64,000 nucleotides of DNA from Nitrospira sp. (GTDB taxonomy: Bacteria; Nitrospirota; Nitrospiria; Nitrospirales; Nitrospiraceae), in the NCBI GenBank assembly GCA_035968315.1, contig JAVYIN010000008.1, positions 1 through 64,000 of the forward strand, given 5' to 3'. The position numbers and the translations under genes were made by a program. Shown piece after piece: positions 36,153 to 46,327 of this stretch. The number at the start of each line of letters is the position of its first letter. Position 1 is the first letter of the stretch. Below the pieces are notes generated by a model that was given only the letters and a program-made list of their open reading frames with translations, had not been told where the DNA came from and did not search any database.

Positions 36153-36586
36153 CGGACGGGCACACCTCGTTCAGCGATAATCTTCCCCAGCATCAAAGAC
36201 GGCGATATAACTGCCGACCTTCCCTCCTCCTAAGTGGATCCAGAGAAGCACCCATATTTCTTGAGGCAGACTTATGCCACTCTATGGCCAGGATGCCACA
36301 GAAGAATATCCCTCCCCAAAAAACTAATTCCATTCCCATGAAAACACGCATATTCTAATAGCACTCTTATGGCATCAGCATTGCTTGGGGGTGGAAAACC
36401 TCCTCACATACTTCAACTCCTACTGTTATGTGACAAGAGAGATAAATTCATCGTTGCGCAGAATAAAACAAGTCAGGTATACACATCACTCAATACAGTC
36501 CATTTGGCCCTAGGTTGTCTATCGACATTCCAACCACCTGTTAAATCGGAAACCGCGCCACTCGTCTTTGTGTATAAGGAGGAGCA
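36153..36586. other. Intergenic region before the DUF481 gene
   Basis: About 430 bases. One frame is open for 73 codons (36369-36590), but it lacks a ribosome-binding site, shows no recognisable protein and runs into the next gene's start, so I do not call it. No terminator hairpin after mnmA and no convincing promoter were seen. The end holds AAGGAGGAG, the ribosome-binding site of the next gene. Confidence 0.5.
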
Positions 36587-37669
36587 ATGAAGAAACTCGT
36601 CTCTCTACTGCTCATGCTGGGTATCAGCATGGCTGGCATGGCATCTGCCCATGCTGTTGAAGAGGTTCCCCATCTTGATATGGCCACGATGAAAAATGGC
36701 AGCACTATTTATGGGGAAGTAATTGAGATGTCCGGAGGGGTCCTCGTGATGAGAACCCCTGCCAGTCCAGACAATCTGATAAAACTTAATTGGAGCGAAG
36801 TCGTCAGCCTGTCCGTAAACCATCCGATCCCCTTCCATTTCAAAGAAGGTACAGTCCTGATCGGCACGGCCACCGTTGGCCCAGACGGAAATATCAACAT
36901 CAGCTCCGAACCCCTCAAGGGCTCTCTGTCGGTGCCAGTGGATGCCATCACGGCGGTCAATCCCCTCATTCAACCGCCGGTCATCTATTCCGGCAGCCTC
37001 ACAGCCGGCCTGTCGCAAACAACCGGCAATAGCCACCTCAAGAATGCCAGCGTACTGGGCGATCTGGTCGCGCGCAGCGAACAGCTTCGCCTCTCAATCA
37101 ACGGCCGCTACATCTATGGCGAAAATGCCAGCACCCTCATTGCGCGTAACTCCCGGGGAACGATCAAGCTCGACTTCTTTATCACCAAACGGTTTTATTG
37201 GTTTGCCTCAGCCTATGTTGAAAACGACCGGTTCCAAGACTTAAAAATGAGAACCGCCCTCGCCAGCGGTCCTGGTTATCAATTTATCGAGCGTGGAGAC
37301 TTTACCGGCATCTTCAAAGATATGACCTTCTATACAGAAGCCGGCGTCACATACTTCAACGAAGATTTCCGTCTGGCGGAGGATAAATCATCCATCCGTG
37401 CCCGTGTCTCCATGAAACTGAACTGGCCAATCCTGGACGACCGCATCACCTTCTACCACTACGATGAGTTCTACCCATCGCTCGAGAATACGAGCAACTA
37501 TTACTTGACCATGGATAACGGGGTGCGATTCAAGATCTGGGAAGGATTCGTCAGCGGCATTCAAGTCACGACACGGTACAACAGCAAACCCGCGGCCGGT
37601 ACCGGCGATACAGACAATATGTACCTCTTTACCCTGGGCTATAGTTTCGACACCGCACGCAAACGATAA
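36587..37669 (+). CDS. DUF481 outer-membrane protein
   Basis: 360 residues with a signal peptide (KKLVSLLLMLGISMAGMASAHA). Residues 30-125 form a small beta domain (MKNGSTIYGEVIEMSGG) seen in front of DUF481 in other bacteria. The DUF481 beta-barrel follows with alternating aromatic strands such as LRLSINGRYIYGEN, FYWFASAYVENDRFQDL and the end LFTLGYSFDTARKR. YdiY-type proteins sit in the outer membrane and their function is not settled. A strong ribosome-binding site (AAGGAGGAG) precedes ATG. Confidence 0.88.
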   Translation: MKKLVSLLLMLGISMAGMASAHAVEEVPHLDMATMKNGSTIYGEVIEMSGGVLVMRTPASPDNLIKLNWSEVVSLSVNHPIPFHFKEGTVLIGTATVGPDGNINISSEPLKGSLSVPVDAITAVNPLIQPPVIYSGSLTAGLSQTTGNSHLKNASVLGDLVARSEQLRLSINGRYIYGENASTLIARNSRGTIKLDFFITKRFYWFASAYVENDRFQDLKMRTALASGPGYQFIERGDFTGIFKDMTFYTEAGVTYFNEDFRLAEDKSSIRARVSMKLNWPILDDRITFYHYDEFYPSLENTSNYYLTMDNGVRFKIWEGFVSGIQVTTRYNSKPAAGTGDTDNMYLFTLGYSFDTARKR

Positions 37670-37717
37670 CGCCGATCGAGTGAATATCCATAACCAGGCT
37701 GACCAAGGAGGGTACCT

Positions 37718-38131
37718 ATGCTGAAAGAATTTAGAGACTTTGCCATACGCGGTAATGTACTCGACATGGCCATCGGGGTCATCATCGGCGGGGCGTTCGG
37801 TAAAATCGTGTCCTCGCTGGTCAGCGACGTGTTGATGCCACCAATTGGACTGTTGATGGGGAGAGTCGATTTCTCCAGTCTCTTTATCAATATGTCAGGC
37901 ACACCTCAGCCTTCGCTCACCGCAGCGAAAGCCGCCGGAGCTCCCACCATTAATTACGGGGTCTTCCTGCAAACCGTCTTCGACTTCATGATCATTGCCT
38001 TTGTCATCTTCATGTTGGTGAGGCAGGTCAATCGATTCAAAAAGGAAGCCCCTCCCGCGCCGCCGGCGGGACCTACCAACGAAGAAAAGCTCTTGATGGA
38101 AATCCGAGACGCCCTGAAAAACCGTCACTAA
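37718..38131 (+). CDS. mscL: Large-conductance mechanosensitive channel MscL
   Basis: 137 residues. The N-terminal helix and TM1 read [24 protein letters not shown], the classic MscL signature, and TM2 is [19 protein letters not shown], ending in a charged C-terminal helix ([14 protein letters not shown]). MscL pentamers open under membrane tension to release solutes on osmotic downshock. AAGGAGG lies upstream of ATG. The next gene starts 60 bases later. Confidence 0.97.
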   Translation: MLKEFRDFAIRGNVLDMAIGVIIGGAFGKIVSSLVSDVLMPPIGLLMGRVDFSSLFINMSGTPQPSLTAAKAAGAPTINYGVFLQTVFDFMIIAFVIFMLVRQVNRFKKEAPPAPPAGPTNEEKLLMEIRDALKNRH

Positions 38132-38191
38132 TCACCGGCGTTTGACTTGCCACGATTGGGCAAGCGCGCGTCATACACAAAAGGAGAACCC

Positions 38192-39319
38192 ATGCGAATA
38201 TACAAGACACCTCTTCTGGCACTGAGCCTTCTGGCACTGGCCGGCTGCTCTTCCTGGCAACCGATGTGTCCGGACAACGGCTTCCAGTACCGCATCTGCC
38301 CGCAAGGCACCGCTCAGAGCACCACGCAAGATTTAACGAACCGACTTGCCGCGCTTGAAAAGGAGCGCGAGGCCCTCGCCGCCGAATTGGCTGCCGCGAA
38401 GCGGGAGAGCGGATTACTCAGTGAGCGAGTACAATCCCTGGAATCTCAACTGGCACAAAAAGACCGAGAGCTGGCGGCGTTGCGTAGCGGTGCCGGAGAC
38501 TCATCGCAACTGGCCAGACAGCTCTCCAGTGCGCAATCCGATCTAGAACAGGCGAAATCCCGCATCACAGATCTCGAGCGACAACTCGCCGCCGCACAAG
38601 CCGGGGCATCGACTGAGAAAGAGCAGCTCGCCGCCCTTCAAGCCGGAGTGGGAGAGAAGGACCAGCTCGCCAAGGACCTGGCAGCAGCCAAGCAGCGGAA
38701 TGCAGAGCTCGAAGCCCAATTAACTGCCCTGACCAGCGCGGCCGGGGATAAGAGCAAGCTTGCCGCCGATCTCGCCGCTTGCGCACAACGAGTCGCCGAT
38801 CTGGAACGCCAACTCGCAGAGCGGGACAAAGAACTTGCCGGACTCCGTGGCGACCTTTCATCGGAAATGGCTAAGCTGAGAGAGGCCCAGCGCGGACTCA
38901 TCAAGGCGCTGCGCCCGCAGATCGAGAAGGGCAACATCATGGTCGATCTCAACAATGAACGCCTCCTCATCAACCTCGCCTCCAGCTATCTCTTCGGATC
39001 GGGCGAGGATCAACTCAAGCCGGCCGGAGCCGATGCGCTCAAGCAAGTGGGGAACATTCTCAAAGATTTCCCTGAATACAAGGTCGCGGTAGACGGCCAT
39101 ACGGACAATCGCCCCATTCGGAGCGCGCTGAAGAAAAAGTTTCCGACGAACAAAGAACTCTCCGAAGCCCGAGCCGCGAACGCGGCGCAAGCGCTGACGG
39201 AAGGCGGCTTAGGGGCAGCGATAACTCACGGCTATGCTGACACCCAACCGGTGGTGCCGAACACCACCGATGCCGGCCGGGCCAAGAATCGGCGTGTCGA
39301 AATACGGGTTACCAAGTAA
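38192..39319 (+). CDS. OmpA-family lipoprotein with long coiled coil
   Basis: 375 residues from ATG 38192 (AAGGAG just upstream). The lipobox LALAGC gives Cys19. Residues 50-255 are a long coiled coil with repeated LAALEKE/LAADLAA-like heptads and evident internal repeats. The last 120 residues form an OmpA C-terminal domain with YLFGSGEDQLKPAG and the peptidoglycan-binding segment VDGHTDNRPI. It would span from a membrane anchor to the cell wall. It is followed by a terminator. Confidence 0.9.
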   Translation: MRIYKTPLLALSLLALAGCSSWQPMCPDNGFQYRICPQGTAQSTTQDLTNRLAALEKEREALAAELAAAKRESGLLSERVQSLESQLAQKDRELAALRSGAGDSSQLARQLSSAQSDLEQAKSRITDLERQLAAAQAGASTEKEQLAALQAGVGEKDQLAKDLAAAKQRNAELEAQLTALTSAAGDKSKLAADLAACAQRVADLERQLAERDKELAGLRGDLSSEMAKLREAQRGLIKALRPQIEKGNIMVDLNNERLLINLASSYLFGSGEDQLKPAGADALKQVGNILKDFPEYKVAVDGHTDNRPIRSALKKKFPTNKELSEARAANAAQALTEGGLGAAITHGYADTQPVVPNTTDAGRAKNRRVEIRVTK

Positions 39320-39348
39320 CTCTATGACCGGTCCTAATTCGTAATACG

Positions 39349-39377
39349 GGGGCTTCTCCCGCAAGGAGAAGCCCCCT
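39349..39377. terminator. Bidirectional terminator
   Basis: A perfect 12-bp GC-rich stem (GGGGGCTTCTCC with GGAGAAGCCCCC) and a 5-base loop, between the convergent OmpA-lipoprotein and binding-protein genes. No clear T-run follows, but the position and stability support termination. Confidence 0.72.
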
Positions 39378-39391
39378 CTCACATTCGTCGT

Positions 39392-40639
39392 CTACAAGAT
39401 ACAAGCCTGTTGATCAACTGAACCGGACACAGCCACGCCTGGAACCGTAGACACTATTTTATAGTGCCCCAGACCCAACTCTTTTCCAAACGCTTCGCCC
39501 ACCAACACATCCTGCACATGCTGATGATCTGACGCCCGAAACACCGACGGACCTTCCTTGAGCCCATCGAACTCGTGCCCCTCAAGGGCTTTAATCAGAG
39601 CGGCCGTCTCTGTGGTGCCCGCCCGTTGCATCGCTTCAAGAATTTGGGTCATGGCGGCATACCCAAGATAACAACGAGACGTGGGCGTATGGTTATACTT
39701 ATCGATCACGCCCTGGATGAAGCGTCTCGAGCTGTCTGTCTTCACCTTGGGATCCCAGATGAGTCCCCAGATCCCCGCATTACTGGCATAGCCGAGCGGG
39801 CGCCCGATTTGCTCGCCACTGATCATGCCACCCACGCCGATCTTCTCCTTGGCCAACTCCAGCTTGGCATAGACCTTCAGCGCATGAATCAGATCCCAGC
39901 CGTAAAGGTTTAAGACGATCAATGATGGCCGCTTGTCTTTCGCAACAGCCACGGCGTCGGTAAAATCCGTGGACCCAAAGGGCATCAGTGCTTCACCGAT
40001 CAGTTCAACTCCGTGGGACTGCCCGGCGGTCACCATCTCCTGAGCCATTGCCTTGCCATCCAGGGAACTGGTGGTGATCATGTACCACTTCGTCCCGTAC
40101 GCCTTGACCAGATGAGGCACGACCGCCCGTGACATCATGGCGGCATTCGGCATGAACACAAAGGTGTGGGAGTTACAGGCCGCTCCGCTGAGTTCTGGAA
40201 GATGCGAGCCCGTGACCATAAACAGCTTGTGCTCTTTCTTGGCATATTCCGACACAACCAAGGCGCAGTCCGCATTGAAGGTGCCCATCAACACATCGAC
40301 ACGATCCTCCTTTACAAACTTGGTCGCGGCCTTCAAGGCCATCTCCGGATTCGAGGCATCGTCCGCTTCCAGAATCATCACCGGACGCCCCAAGACGCCC
40401 CCTCTCTTGTTAAAAAGATCGACGGCCACATTCGCGCCGTGGACGTCATGGATCGAAGAGGTCTTATATGGACTCGACAGCGGATCGATGATGCCGATCT
40501 TGATGGGCTGGCTGCCCGCCGCTGCTGTCTGAGCAACGCTTGTCCATCGCACACCCTGGTTGATCAGGTCACCACAAACCAAGGACCCGGTGGCGGCTAC
40601 GGCCAATTGAAGAAACTGTCGTCGCGATTGCTCAATCAT
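39392..40639 (-). CDS. Tat-exported periplasmic binding protein (branched-chain amino acid/urea type)
   Basis: 415 residues from ATG 40639, with GAGGAGG upstream. The twin-arginine signal SRRQFLQLAVAATGSLVCG precedes a type I periplasmic-binding fold: IKIGIIDPLSSPYKTSS, then the ANVAVDLFNKRGGVLGRPV motif typical of LivJ/UrtA/AmiC proteins. No permease or ATPase gene is nearby, so it is an orphan receptor or works with distant partners. Ligands of the family include amino acids, urea and amides. Export through Tat instead of Sec is unusual for a cofactor-free binding protein. Confidence 0.85.
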   Translation of the reverse strand: MIEQSRRQFLQLAVAATGSLVCGDLINQGVRWTSVAQTAAAGSQPIKIGIIDPLSSPYKTSSIHDVHGANVAVDLFNKRGGVLGRPVMILEADDASNPEMALKAATKFVKEDRVDVLMGTFNADCALVVSEYAKKEHKLFMVTGSHLPELSGAACNSHTFVFMPNAAMMSRAVVPHLVKAYGTKWYMITTSSLDGKAMAQEMVTAGQSHGVELIGEALMPFGSTDFTDAVAVAKDKRPSLIVLNLYGWDLIHALKVYAKLELAKEKIGVGGMISGEQIGRPLGYASNAGIWGLIWDPKVKTDSSRRFIQGVIDKYNHTPTSRCYLGYAAMTQILEAMQRAGTTETAALIKALEGHEFDGLKEGPSVFRASDHQHVQDVLVGEAFGKELGLGHYKIVSTVPGVAVSGSVDQQACIL

Positions 40640-40705
40640 GCAGATCCTCCTCTTCTGCCAATCCATCGCCCAGGCACAACCGCTGAACGTCACGATAGTC
40701 GATAT

Positions 40706-41788
40706 TCAACTGTATTGGTCCCAGGTATCACACTGCTTGATCGACCAAAACACAGCTTCTTTGAGTTTTTTGAGCTGCAGATTGTCAGGATCACGGATGG
40801 CTTGAAGCTTCTTATCCAAATCGTAGAGAGGCTGAATCGAGCGTTTATCGGGAATCTTTCCCAACGCCCACGCGACCTCGATGAGCACCGGCCAATCGGT
40901 CTTGGGATCCTGAAGTCTGGCCAGCAATGGAAGCACCACCGACGCATCACCGTGAATGCCCCCCAGCTGGCCCAGCCCCTTGGCCGCGGCCGCCTGAATT
41001 TCTACCTGCGGAGCGGTATTCATCATCTCGACCAAGAGGGGAATCCCTTCTCGCCCCAGATTCCCCATAGCCATCAAGGCCTGCTTCGCAAGATCCCGGT
41101 CTTGCAGCGCCTGCTTCAATTTCGGCAAGGCCTCATCGGCCTGCATCTCGCCCAGCAATGAAATGATCCGCACCTTGCGAGGCACACTCGTGTCCGCCGC
41201 ATCCAAGACCTTGAGCAGCCGTTCGGGATGCCCCCACTCTGCGGCCAGTAAGAGAGGAAACTCGTATTTCTCCAGCGCCTCTTTCAATCGTGCCATCGCA
41301 AAGGTTCCGGCGTCGCCCGCATGAGCCGCCTGAGCCGCAGCAGACGCATCCTCGAAATCCGTGCGCACTTCCTTCTGCCACTTAATTTTCATCCCGCCCA
41401 GCACATAGGTCAGCTGACACGCCGGCCCTTTCCATAACCTGGACGGAGCATCGGGCAAATCATTATCTCCCCCCGCTGACGCGGTTCCTTCCCACGTCTT
41501 GCGTTGCTCACATTTGACCCGAAAGACCACATCGTGGGGTTTGGTCCCATCCTGAACCATGGTGTACCCTAATTCACTCAACCGCCGAACCACGACCGAC
41601 GATAGAGGACCGGCATCGGTGGCGCCTGTATCAGTCAGAGCAATCGCCTCCACCAGAATCGTTTGAATCTTATCGAGCTGGGCCTTCTGCTCCGCGGTAA
41701 AATACTCCCGATACGCCCCCGCCTCGGAAGTCCATAGACTCACACTCCCTATGATGACGGATGCCAGCACCACTAATGATCGAAACAT
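40706..41788 (-). CDS. Exported HEAT-repeat protein
   Basis: 360 residues from ATG 41788 (AAGGAGGTG upstream); the frame extends further but without support. The signal peptide is FRSLVVLASVIIGSVSLWTSEAGA. Residues 20-170 have no known signature but two cysteines (VKCEQRK, GPACQLTY). From about 185 onward are HEAT-like repeats, e.g. RIISLLGEMQADEALPKLKQ, ALMAMGNLGREGIPLLVEM and AAKGLGQLGGIH. Probably a periplasmic scaffold. It precedes the binding-protein gene in the same direction with a 66-base gap. Confidence 0.8.
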   Translation of the reverse strand: MFRSLVVLASVIIGSVSLWTSEAGAYREYFTAEQKAQLDKIQTILVEAIALTDTGATDAGPLSSVVVRRLSELGYTMVQDGTKPHDVVFRVKCEQRKTWEGTASAGGDNDLPDAPSRLWKGPACQLTYVLGGMKIKWQKEVRTDFEDASAAAQAAHAGDAGTFAMARLKEALEKYEFPLLLAAEWGHPERLLKVLDAADTSVPRKVRIISLLGEMQADEALPKLKQALQDRDLAKQALMAMGNLGREGIPLLVEMMNTAPQVEIQAAAAKGLGQLGGIHGDASVVLPLLARLQDPKTDWPVLIEVAWALGKIPDKRSIQPLYDLDKKLQAIRDPDNLQLKKLKEAVFWSIKQCDTWDQYS

Positions 41789-42147
41789 GACACACCTCCT
41801 TGCCAGCCGGACACTGCGGAGATGAAAAAGCTGTATGAACCGCTGAACACCATAAGCATAGAAGCGCGAGGGACCATGCCACTTAAGTATACTCCCCGGC
41901 CTTTGTCGGGACCACCCATCTCTCACGACCTCCCCGCTTAGACCCATGATCCCTGCCTGCTTCCCCTGTGCATCCAACGCTCCACACTGATGCTCAATAA
42001 GATCCGTCTCCTTCCCGGATCCAGCGCCCAACCCCGCAGGAGTATGGGTTGACACTGGCATCCCTCCAACGGTACAAAAGGCTTACACAATCGCGTGTTT
42101 TGCTGTCTCAGCAATCGCGGCGACAGCCCCGCGATGCTCCCCACCGT

Positions 42148-42230
42148 GCGAGAGTGGCGGAACTGGCAGACGCGCGAGACTTAGGATCTCGTGGGTAACC
42201 GTGGGGGTTCAAGTCCCCCCTCTCGCACCA
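42148..42230 (+). tRNA. tRNA-Leu (anticodon TAG)
   Basis: A class II tRNA. The acceptor stem GCGAGAG pairs with CTCTCGC, the anticodon stem CGAGA/TCTCG holds loop CTTAGGA with TAG at 42182-42184, a short variable arm follows, and the T-arm is GGGGGTTCAAGTCCCCC. The CCA end is encoded (42228-42230). It lies 57 bases upstream of tig. Confidence 0.96.
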
Positions 42231-42287
42231 GCCACGGCAGACCATATTGGCACTCATCCCTAGCAGCAGTGTGGAAGGACGTCCGCG

Positions 42288-43610
42288 ATGACCATGAAGA
42301 TGGAAATGACCGAATTAGGCCCCATGAAGCGGGCCCTGAAAATTGAGGTCGCCGCAGAGGAAGTCACGCAGCGATTCTCACAGGCCTATACCGAACTGAA
42401 CCGGCAGGTGCGCATCCCGGGGTTTCGTCCGGGCAAGGCGCCGTTGGGCATTCTTGAACAACGGTATGCCAAGGCCGTTGAAGAAGACGTCATCCGCAGC
42501 CTGGTGCCAGATTATTACGACCGCGCGATCCGACAGGCCGGCATCAGCCCGGTCGTGGTCGAGATCCCCCCGCTGGAGCGCGTAAAAATCAAGAAGAACG
42601 AACCCTTCACCTTTACGGCCACCGTTGAAATCAAGCCCACGATCGACCTGCGGGATTACAAAGCGCCCAATCCCATTTCGCTCAAGCCGGACAAACGCAC
42701 GGTCACAGACGAACAACTGGATCGCGCGCTTGAAGTCTTGCGCGAGCAACAAGCCAAGCTGGATGCGGCGCCAGCCGGCACCGCATTGGCCGAAGGGGAT
42801 TTTGCCGTCGTCGACCTGGAAGGGTTCCTGTCCGGGTCTCCGCTCGAAGGCACCAAGAAAGAGGGCCAGCTCCACAAAGTGGGATCCAAAGCCGCCCTGC
42901 TCGGAATTGAAATCGACTCCCATGTGACCGGCAAGAAGGAAGGGGACGTCATCGAGATTCCCCAGGCCTATCCGCCGAGTCATCCAGACAGCCGAGTTGC
43001 CGGAAAGACCGTGCAGTTTCGGCTTGTCATTCAGGGAGTGAAACGGAAAACCTTGCCCGTGCTGGACGACGAATTTGCCAAAGACTGCGGCCCGTTTTCA
43101 ACGCTGCAAGAAATCAAAGACAAGCTCCGCAGCGAAATGGAGAAGGCGCTGAAGCGCGATATTGATGAGTCCTACAAGGACACCATTCTCAAGCGTTTGG
43201 CGGAAACCCATCACTTTGACCTGCCTGAAACCCTGGTCAATCGCGAATTAGACGCGATCGTTCGCCAGAAGCTCCAGGAGCGCCAGCGTGGAAAAGCCAC
43301 CGACCCGGCTCCTGCAGCCACAGCGGAAGATATTAACGCCATTCGCGAAGAGAACCGCGAGGAAGCCAACCGCCGTGTCAAAGTGGGTCTCGTGCTCGAA
43401 GCCATCGCGGCCAAGGAAAACATTACCGTCACTCAGGAAGACATGAATAACGAAGTGAACCGCCTGGCAACAGAGCTTCGTGTCCCTGTAGGCGATCTTG
43501 TGAAGATGATCCAGTCTGGCGGCCAAGATTCTATTGAAGAACTTCGTTCTCGAATCCTGGCCGACAAGGCCCTCGACTTCGTTTACCGTCATGCCGTGAT
43601 TCAAGGATAG
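42288..43610 (+). CDS. tig: Trigger factor
   Basis: 440 residues. The ribosome-binding N-domain carries the signature GFRPGKAPLG (near residue 45). The FKBP-type prolyl isomerase domain spans about 155-245 (LAEGDFAVVDLEGFL), and the helical C-domain forms the chaperone arms. Trigger factor binds nascent chains at the ribosome exit. It heads the tig-clpP-clpX cluster seen in many bacteria. GGAAGGA precedes ATG; a second in-frame ATG lies two codons in. Confidence 0.96.
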   Translation: MTMKMEMTELGPMKRALKIEVAAEEVTQRFSQAYTELNRQVRIPGFRPGKAPLGILEQRYAKAVEEDVIRSLVPDYYDRAIRQAGISPVVVEIPPLERVKIKKNEPFTFTATVEIKPTIDLRDYKAPNPISLKPDKRTVTDEQLDRALEVLREQQAKLDAAPAGTALAEGDFAVVDLEGFLSGSPLEGTKKEGQLHKVGSKAALLGIEIDSHVTGKKEGDVIEIPQAYPPSHPDSRVAGKTVQFRLVIQGVKRKTLPVLDDEFAKDCGPFSTLQEIKDKLRSEMEKALKRDIDESYKDTILKRLAETHHFDLPETLVNRELDAIVRQKLQERQRGKATDPAPAATAEDINAIREENREEANRRVKVGLVLEAIAAKENITVTQEDMNNEVNRLATELRVPVGDLVKMIQSGGQDSIEELRSRILADKALDFVYRHAVIQG

Positions 43611-43679
43611 ATACGGGCATTCGCTCCGGGCCCACGCCCGGAGCTTTCACAACCCGAAGCCGGAAAGGAACTGACGTCT

Positions 43680-44318
43680 ATGCTGGTCCCCATCGTCGTC
43701 GAACAAACGAATCGAGGCGAACGCGCCTACGACATTTACTCCCGGCTCTTGAAAGACCGCATCATCTTCTTGGGGGCCCCCATCGATGACGTGTTCGCCA
43801 ATCTGGTGATTGCCCAACTCCTGTTCCTCGAGGCCGAAGATCCGGAGAAGGATATCAATCTGTATGTGAATTCTCCCGGAGGAAGCGTCACCGCAGGACT
43901 CGGCATTTACGACACGATGCAATACGTGAAGCCTGCCATCAACACTATCTGCCTGGGCCAGGCCGCCAGCATGGGCGCCTTGCTCCTGACCGCGGGCACC
44001 AAAGGCAAGCGCTTTGCGCTCCCCAACGCACGCGTGATGATTCATCAGCCCTTGGGCGGGTTCCAAGGGCAGGCGACCGAGATCGACATTCATGCCCGCG
44101 AGATTCTGAAAATCCGCGAACGGCTGAACGAGATCATGGCCAAACACACCGGCCAGCCGATTGAAAAGATCGCGCATGATACGGAGCGCGACTACTTCAT
44201 GTCCGGTGAAGAAGCCAAGAAGTACGGACTGATCGACGAAGTCATCACGCGGCCTCCCAAAGCCTTGAAGGCAGTGGAATCCGGCGACGCCGCCAAAGAC
44301 GGGGCCAAGGGCAAGTAA
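43680..44318 (+). CDS. clpP: ATP-dependent Clp protease proteolytic subunit
   Basis: 212 residues. The catalytic triad is Ser97 (GQAASMGA), His122 ([10 protein letters not shown]) and Asp171 (TERDYFMS). ClpP forms a double-heptamer chamber that degrades proteins fed by ClpX. The N-terminus is full and a slightly long Lys/Asp-rich tail follows residue 200. It is placed between tig and clpX; clpX starts 13 bases later. Confidence 0.97.
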   Translation: MLVPIVVEQTNRGERAYDIYSRLLKDRIIFLGAPIDDVFANLVIAQLLFLEAEDPEKDINLYVNSPGGSVTAGLGIYDTMQYVKPAINTICLGQAASMGALLLTAGTKGKRFALPNARVMIHQPLGGFQGQATEIDIHAREILKIRERLNEIMAKHTGQPIEKIAHDTERDYFMSGEEAKKYGLIDEVITRPPKALKAVESGDAAKDGAKGK

Positions 44319-44331
44319 CACAGGAGGGCGC

Positions 44332-45588
44332 ATGGCCAAGCAGGAGAAAGTCGACCGACATCTGCGGTGTTCGTTCTGCGGAAAGAGCCGCGATGAAGTC
44401 CGCAAGCTCATCGCGGGTCCGACCGTGTATATCTGCGACGAATGCGTCAACCTCTGTAACGACATCATTGCCGAGGATTGGGAAGAGGCTAAGGAGGAAA
44501 TTTCCTCCAAGCTCAAAAAGCCGGCCGACATCAAGCACCATCTTGACCAATATGTCGTCGGCCAAGAACGGGCCAAGCGTATCCTCTCCGTCGCCGTGCA
44601 CAACCATTACAAGCGCATCTCGTCCAAAGAAAAGGATGTCGACGACGTCGAGCTCCAGAAGGGCAACATTCTCGTGGTCGGCCCAACGGGAACGGGAAAA
44701 ACCCTGCTCGCCCAGACGCTGGCCAAGTACTTGGACGTCCCGTTTACCCTGGCCGACGCCACAACACTGACAGAGGCCGGCTACGTGGGAGAAGATGTCG
44801 AAAACATCATCCTCAAGCTCCTCCAAGCCGCTGACTACGATGTGGAACGAGCCGAGCGCGGAATCGTGTATATCGATGAAATCGATAAAATCAGCCGCAA
44901 GAGCGACAGCCCCTCCATCACCCGTGACGTATCCGGAGAGGGCGTGCAACAAGCCCTCCTCAAGCTGATCGAGGGCACAGTTGCGAATGTTCCCCCCCAG
45001 GGAGGGCGCAAGCATCCTCATCAGGAATTCATTCAGGTCAATACCAGCAACATCCTCTTCATCTGCGGCGGCGCCTTCGTTGGGCTGGACTCGATCATCG
45101 AGCAACGATTGAACCGCAAGGCCATGGGGTTTGGCGCAGAAATACGCGGGAAAAACGAAGTGCGCTTGGGCGAGCTGCTGGCCAAAGTGCAGCCGGAAGA
45201 CTTCCTCAAATACGGGCTCATCCCGGAGTTTGTTGGACGGTTGCCAGTGGTGGCCACACTGGAAGAATTGGATGAGCGGGCGCTCATACGCATTCTCACC
45301 GAGCCGCGAAATGCGTTAACCAAGCAGTACGAAAAATTGCTCTCCTTCGAAAAGGTGAAGCTGAAGTTTACCGACGGCGCCTTGGGAGCCGTCGCCCGGA
45401 AGGCCTTCCAGCAGAAAACCGGAGCCAGAGGCCTTCGCGCTATTCTCGAAGAAGTCATGCTGGATGTGATGTACGACGCCCCGTCGCAAAAGCAAATCAA
45501 GGAAGTCCTCATCACAGAAGATGCGATTTCAGGGAAGAATCCCCCGATTCGCATCTACGAACAGGATAAAGACGCCAAAAGCGCATAG
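44332..45588 (+). CDS. clpX: ATP-dependent Clp protease ATP-binding subunit ClpX
   Basis: 418 residues. The zinc-binding domain has Cys13, Cys16, Cys35 and Cys38. The AAA+ domain carries Walker A GPTGTGKT, Walker B YIDEIDKI, the pore loop GYVGEDVE and the IGF-loop region [11 protein letters not shown] that contacts ClpP. ClpX unfolds substrates and passes them to ClpP. GGAGGG precedes ATG. A strong terminator closes the cluster directly after it. Confidence 0.98.
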   Translation: MAKQEKVDRHLRCSFCGKSRDEVRKLIAGPTVYICDECVNLCNDIIAEDWEEAKEEISSKLKKPADIKHHLDQYVVGQERAKRILSVAVHNHYKRISSKEKDVDDVELQKGNILVVGPTGTGKTLLAQTLAKYLDVPFTLADATTLTEAGYVGEDVENIILKLLQAADYDVERAERGIVYIDEIDKISRKSDSPSITRDVSGEGVQQALLKLIEGTVANVPPQGGRKHPHQEFIQVNTSNILFICGGAFVGLDSIIEQRLNRKAMGFGAEIRGKNEVRLGELLAKVQPEDFLKYGLIPEFVGRLPVVATLEELDERALIRILTEPRNALTKQYEKLLSFEKVKLKFTDGALGAVARKAFQQKTGARGLRAILEEVMLDVMYDAPSQKQIKEVLITEDAISGKNPPIRIYEQDKDAKSA

Positions 45589-45596
45589 CCATTGTG

Positions 45597-45632
45597 CTGG
45601 CTCGGGCTACCATCTGTAGCCCGAGCCAGTTT
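45597..45632 (+). terminator. Rho-independent terminator after clpX
   Basis: A perfect 14-bp stem, CTGGCTCGGGCTAC with its complement, 5-base loop CATCT, then TTT. It lies 8 bases after the clpX stop codon and should end the tig-clpP-clpX transcript. Confidence 0.88.
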
Positions 45633-45754
45633 CCTCTCTCCCCTCCCGGTGTGCCCTCGAATCATACGCCTCCTGTGCAAATCTCATGATTTTCTCGACA
45701 ATAGAGAATACCCCGATATACTCGTGGAATGACGAACTGCGCTCAGGAGGATCT

Positions 45755-46273
45755 GTGAAATATCCCGTATCATCCAGCCTTCGCCACAGAGGGAAAGCGC
45801 TCGAACTGGATGCAGCGCGCGAAATGGTCACCCTGCTCGGAATCACCGGCGAACCTATTGGAAGCCTGCCATGGGATTTTGTCATCGACCAGATTCTGGC
45901 CTATCGCAAACCGCCCACACCCAAAGAAACACGAACCGAACCACGCGTCGCCCTGTCATTTCGGGTGAAGTATAAAACCCCGGAAGGCCACCACTTCGAT
46001 AGCCGGGCCGGGGGAATCGGCGGGGGAGGCCTCTTTATTGAAAGCACGTCCCCCCTACCGGTCGGGACCAAGATCGCCATGGACTTTTCACTCTCTGAGC
46101 AACCGCCTGAGTGGATCCCGGCCAAAGGCATCGTCGCCTGGGTCTGCCCCAAAGCCGATCAATATACCTTCAGCCCCGGCATGGGGATCCGCTTCACCGA
46201 TATGGCCCAGGAAACCCGTGACCGTATCCTCAGCATCGTCGCGTCACTTGAGAGCAACGGGCAGGCCGCGTAA
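45755..46273 (+). CDS. PilZ-domain protein, paralogue A
   Basis: 172 residues from GTG 45755, chosen because AGGAGG lies 4 bases upstream and because it then aligns end to end with the next gene (also 172 residues). The first 55 residues form a paired small domain ending in IGSLPWD. The PilZ domain follows: RTEPR provides the RxxxR half of the c-di-GMP motif, but the second half reads GIGGGGLFIES instead of D-x-S-x-G-G-L-F. Binding of c-di-GMP may therefore be weaker or absent. It lies 122 bases past the clpX terminator, so it has its own transcript. Confidence 0.85.
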   Translation: MKYPVSSSLRHRGKALELDAAREMVTLLGITGEPIGSLPWDFVIDQILAYRKPPTPKETRTEPRVALSFRVKYKTPEGHHFDSRAGGIGGGGLFIESTSPLPVGTKIAMDFSLSEQPPEWIPAKGIVAWVCPKADQYTFSPGMGIRFTDMAQETRDRILSIVASLESNGQAA

Positions 46274-46327
46274 ACAGGCTCCGGCGACGCTCACCATTTC
46301 GTCCGTATGTTTTCAGTGGATAGACAG

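Noticed and set aside
36369-36590. Small 73-codon open frame before the DUF481 gene
   Set aside because: No ribosome-binding site, no recognisable protein, and it overlaps the next gene's start region.
40166-41161. Plus-strand open frame of 331 codons
   Set aside because: Antisense to the binding-protein and HEAT genes, with no ribosome-binding site or motif.
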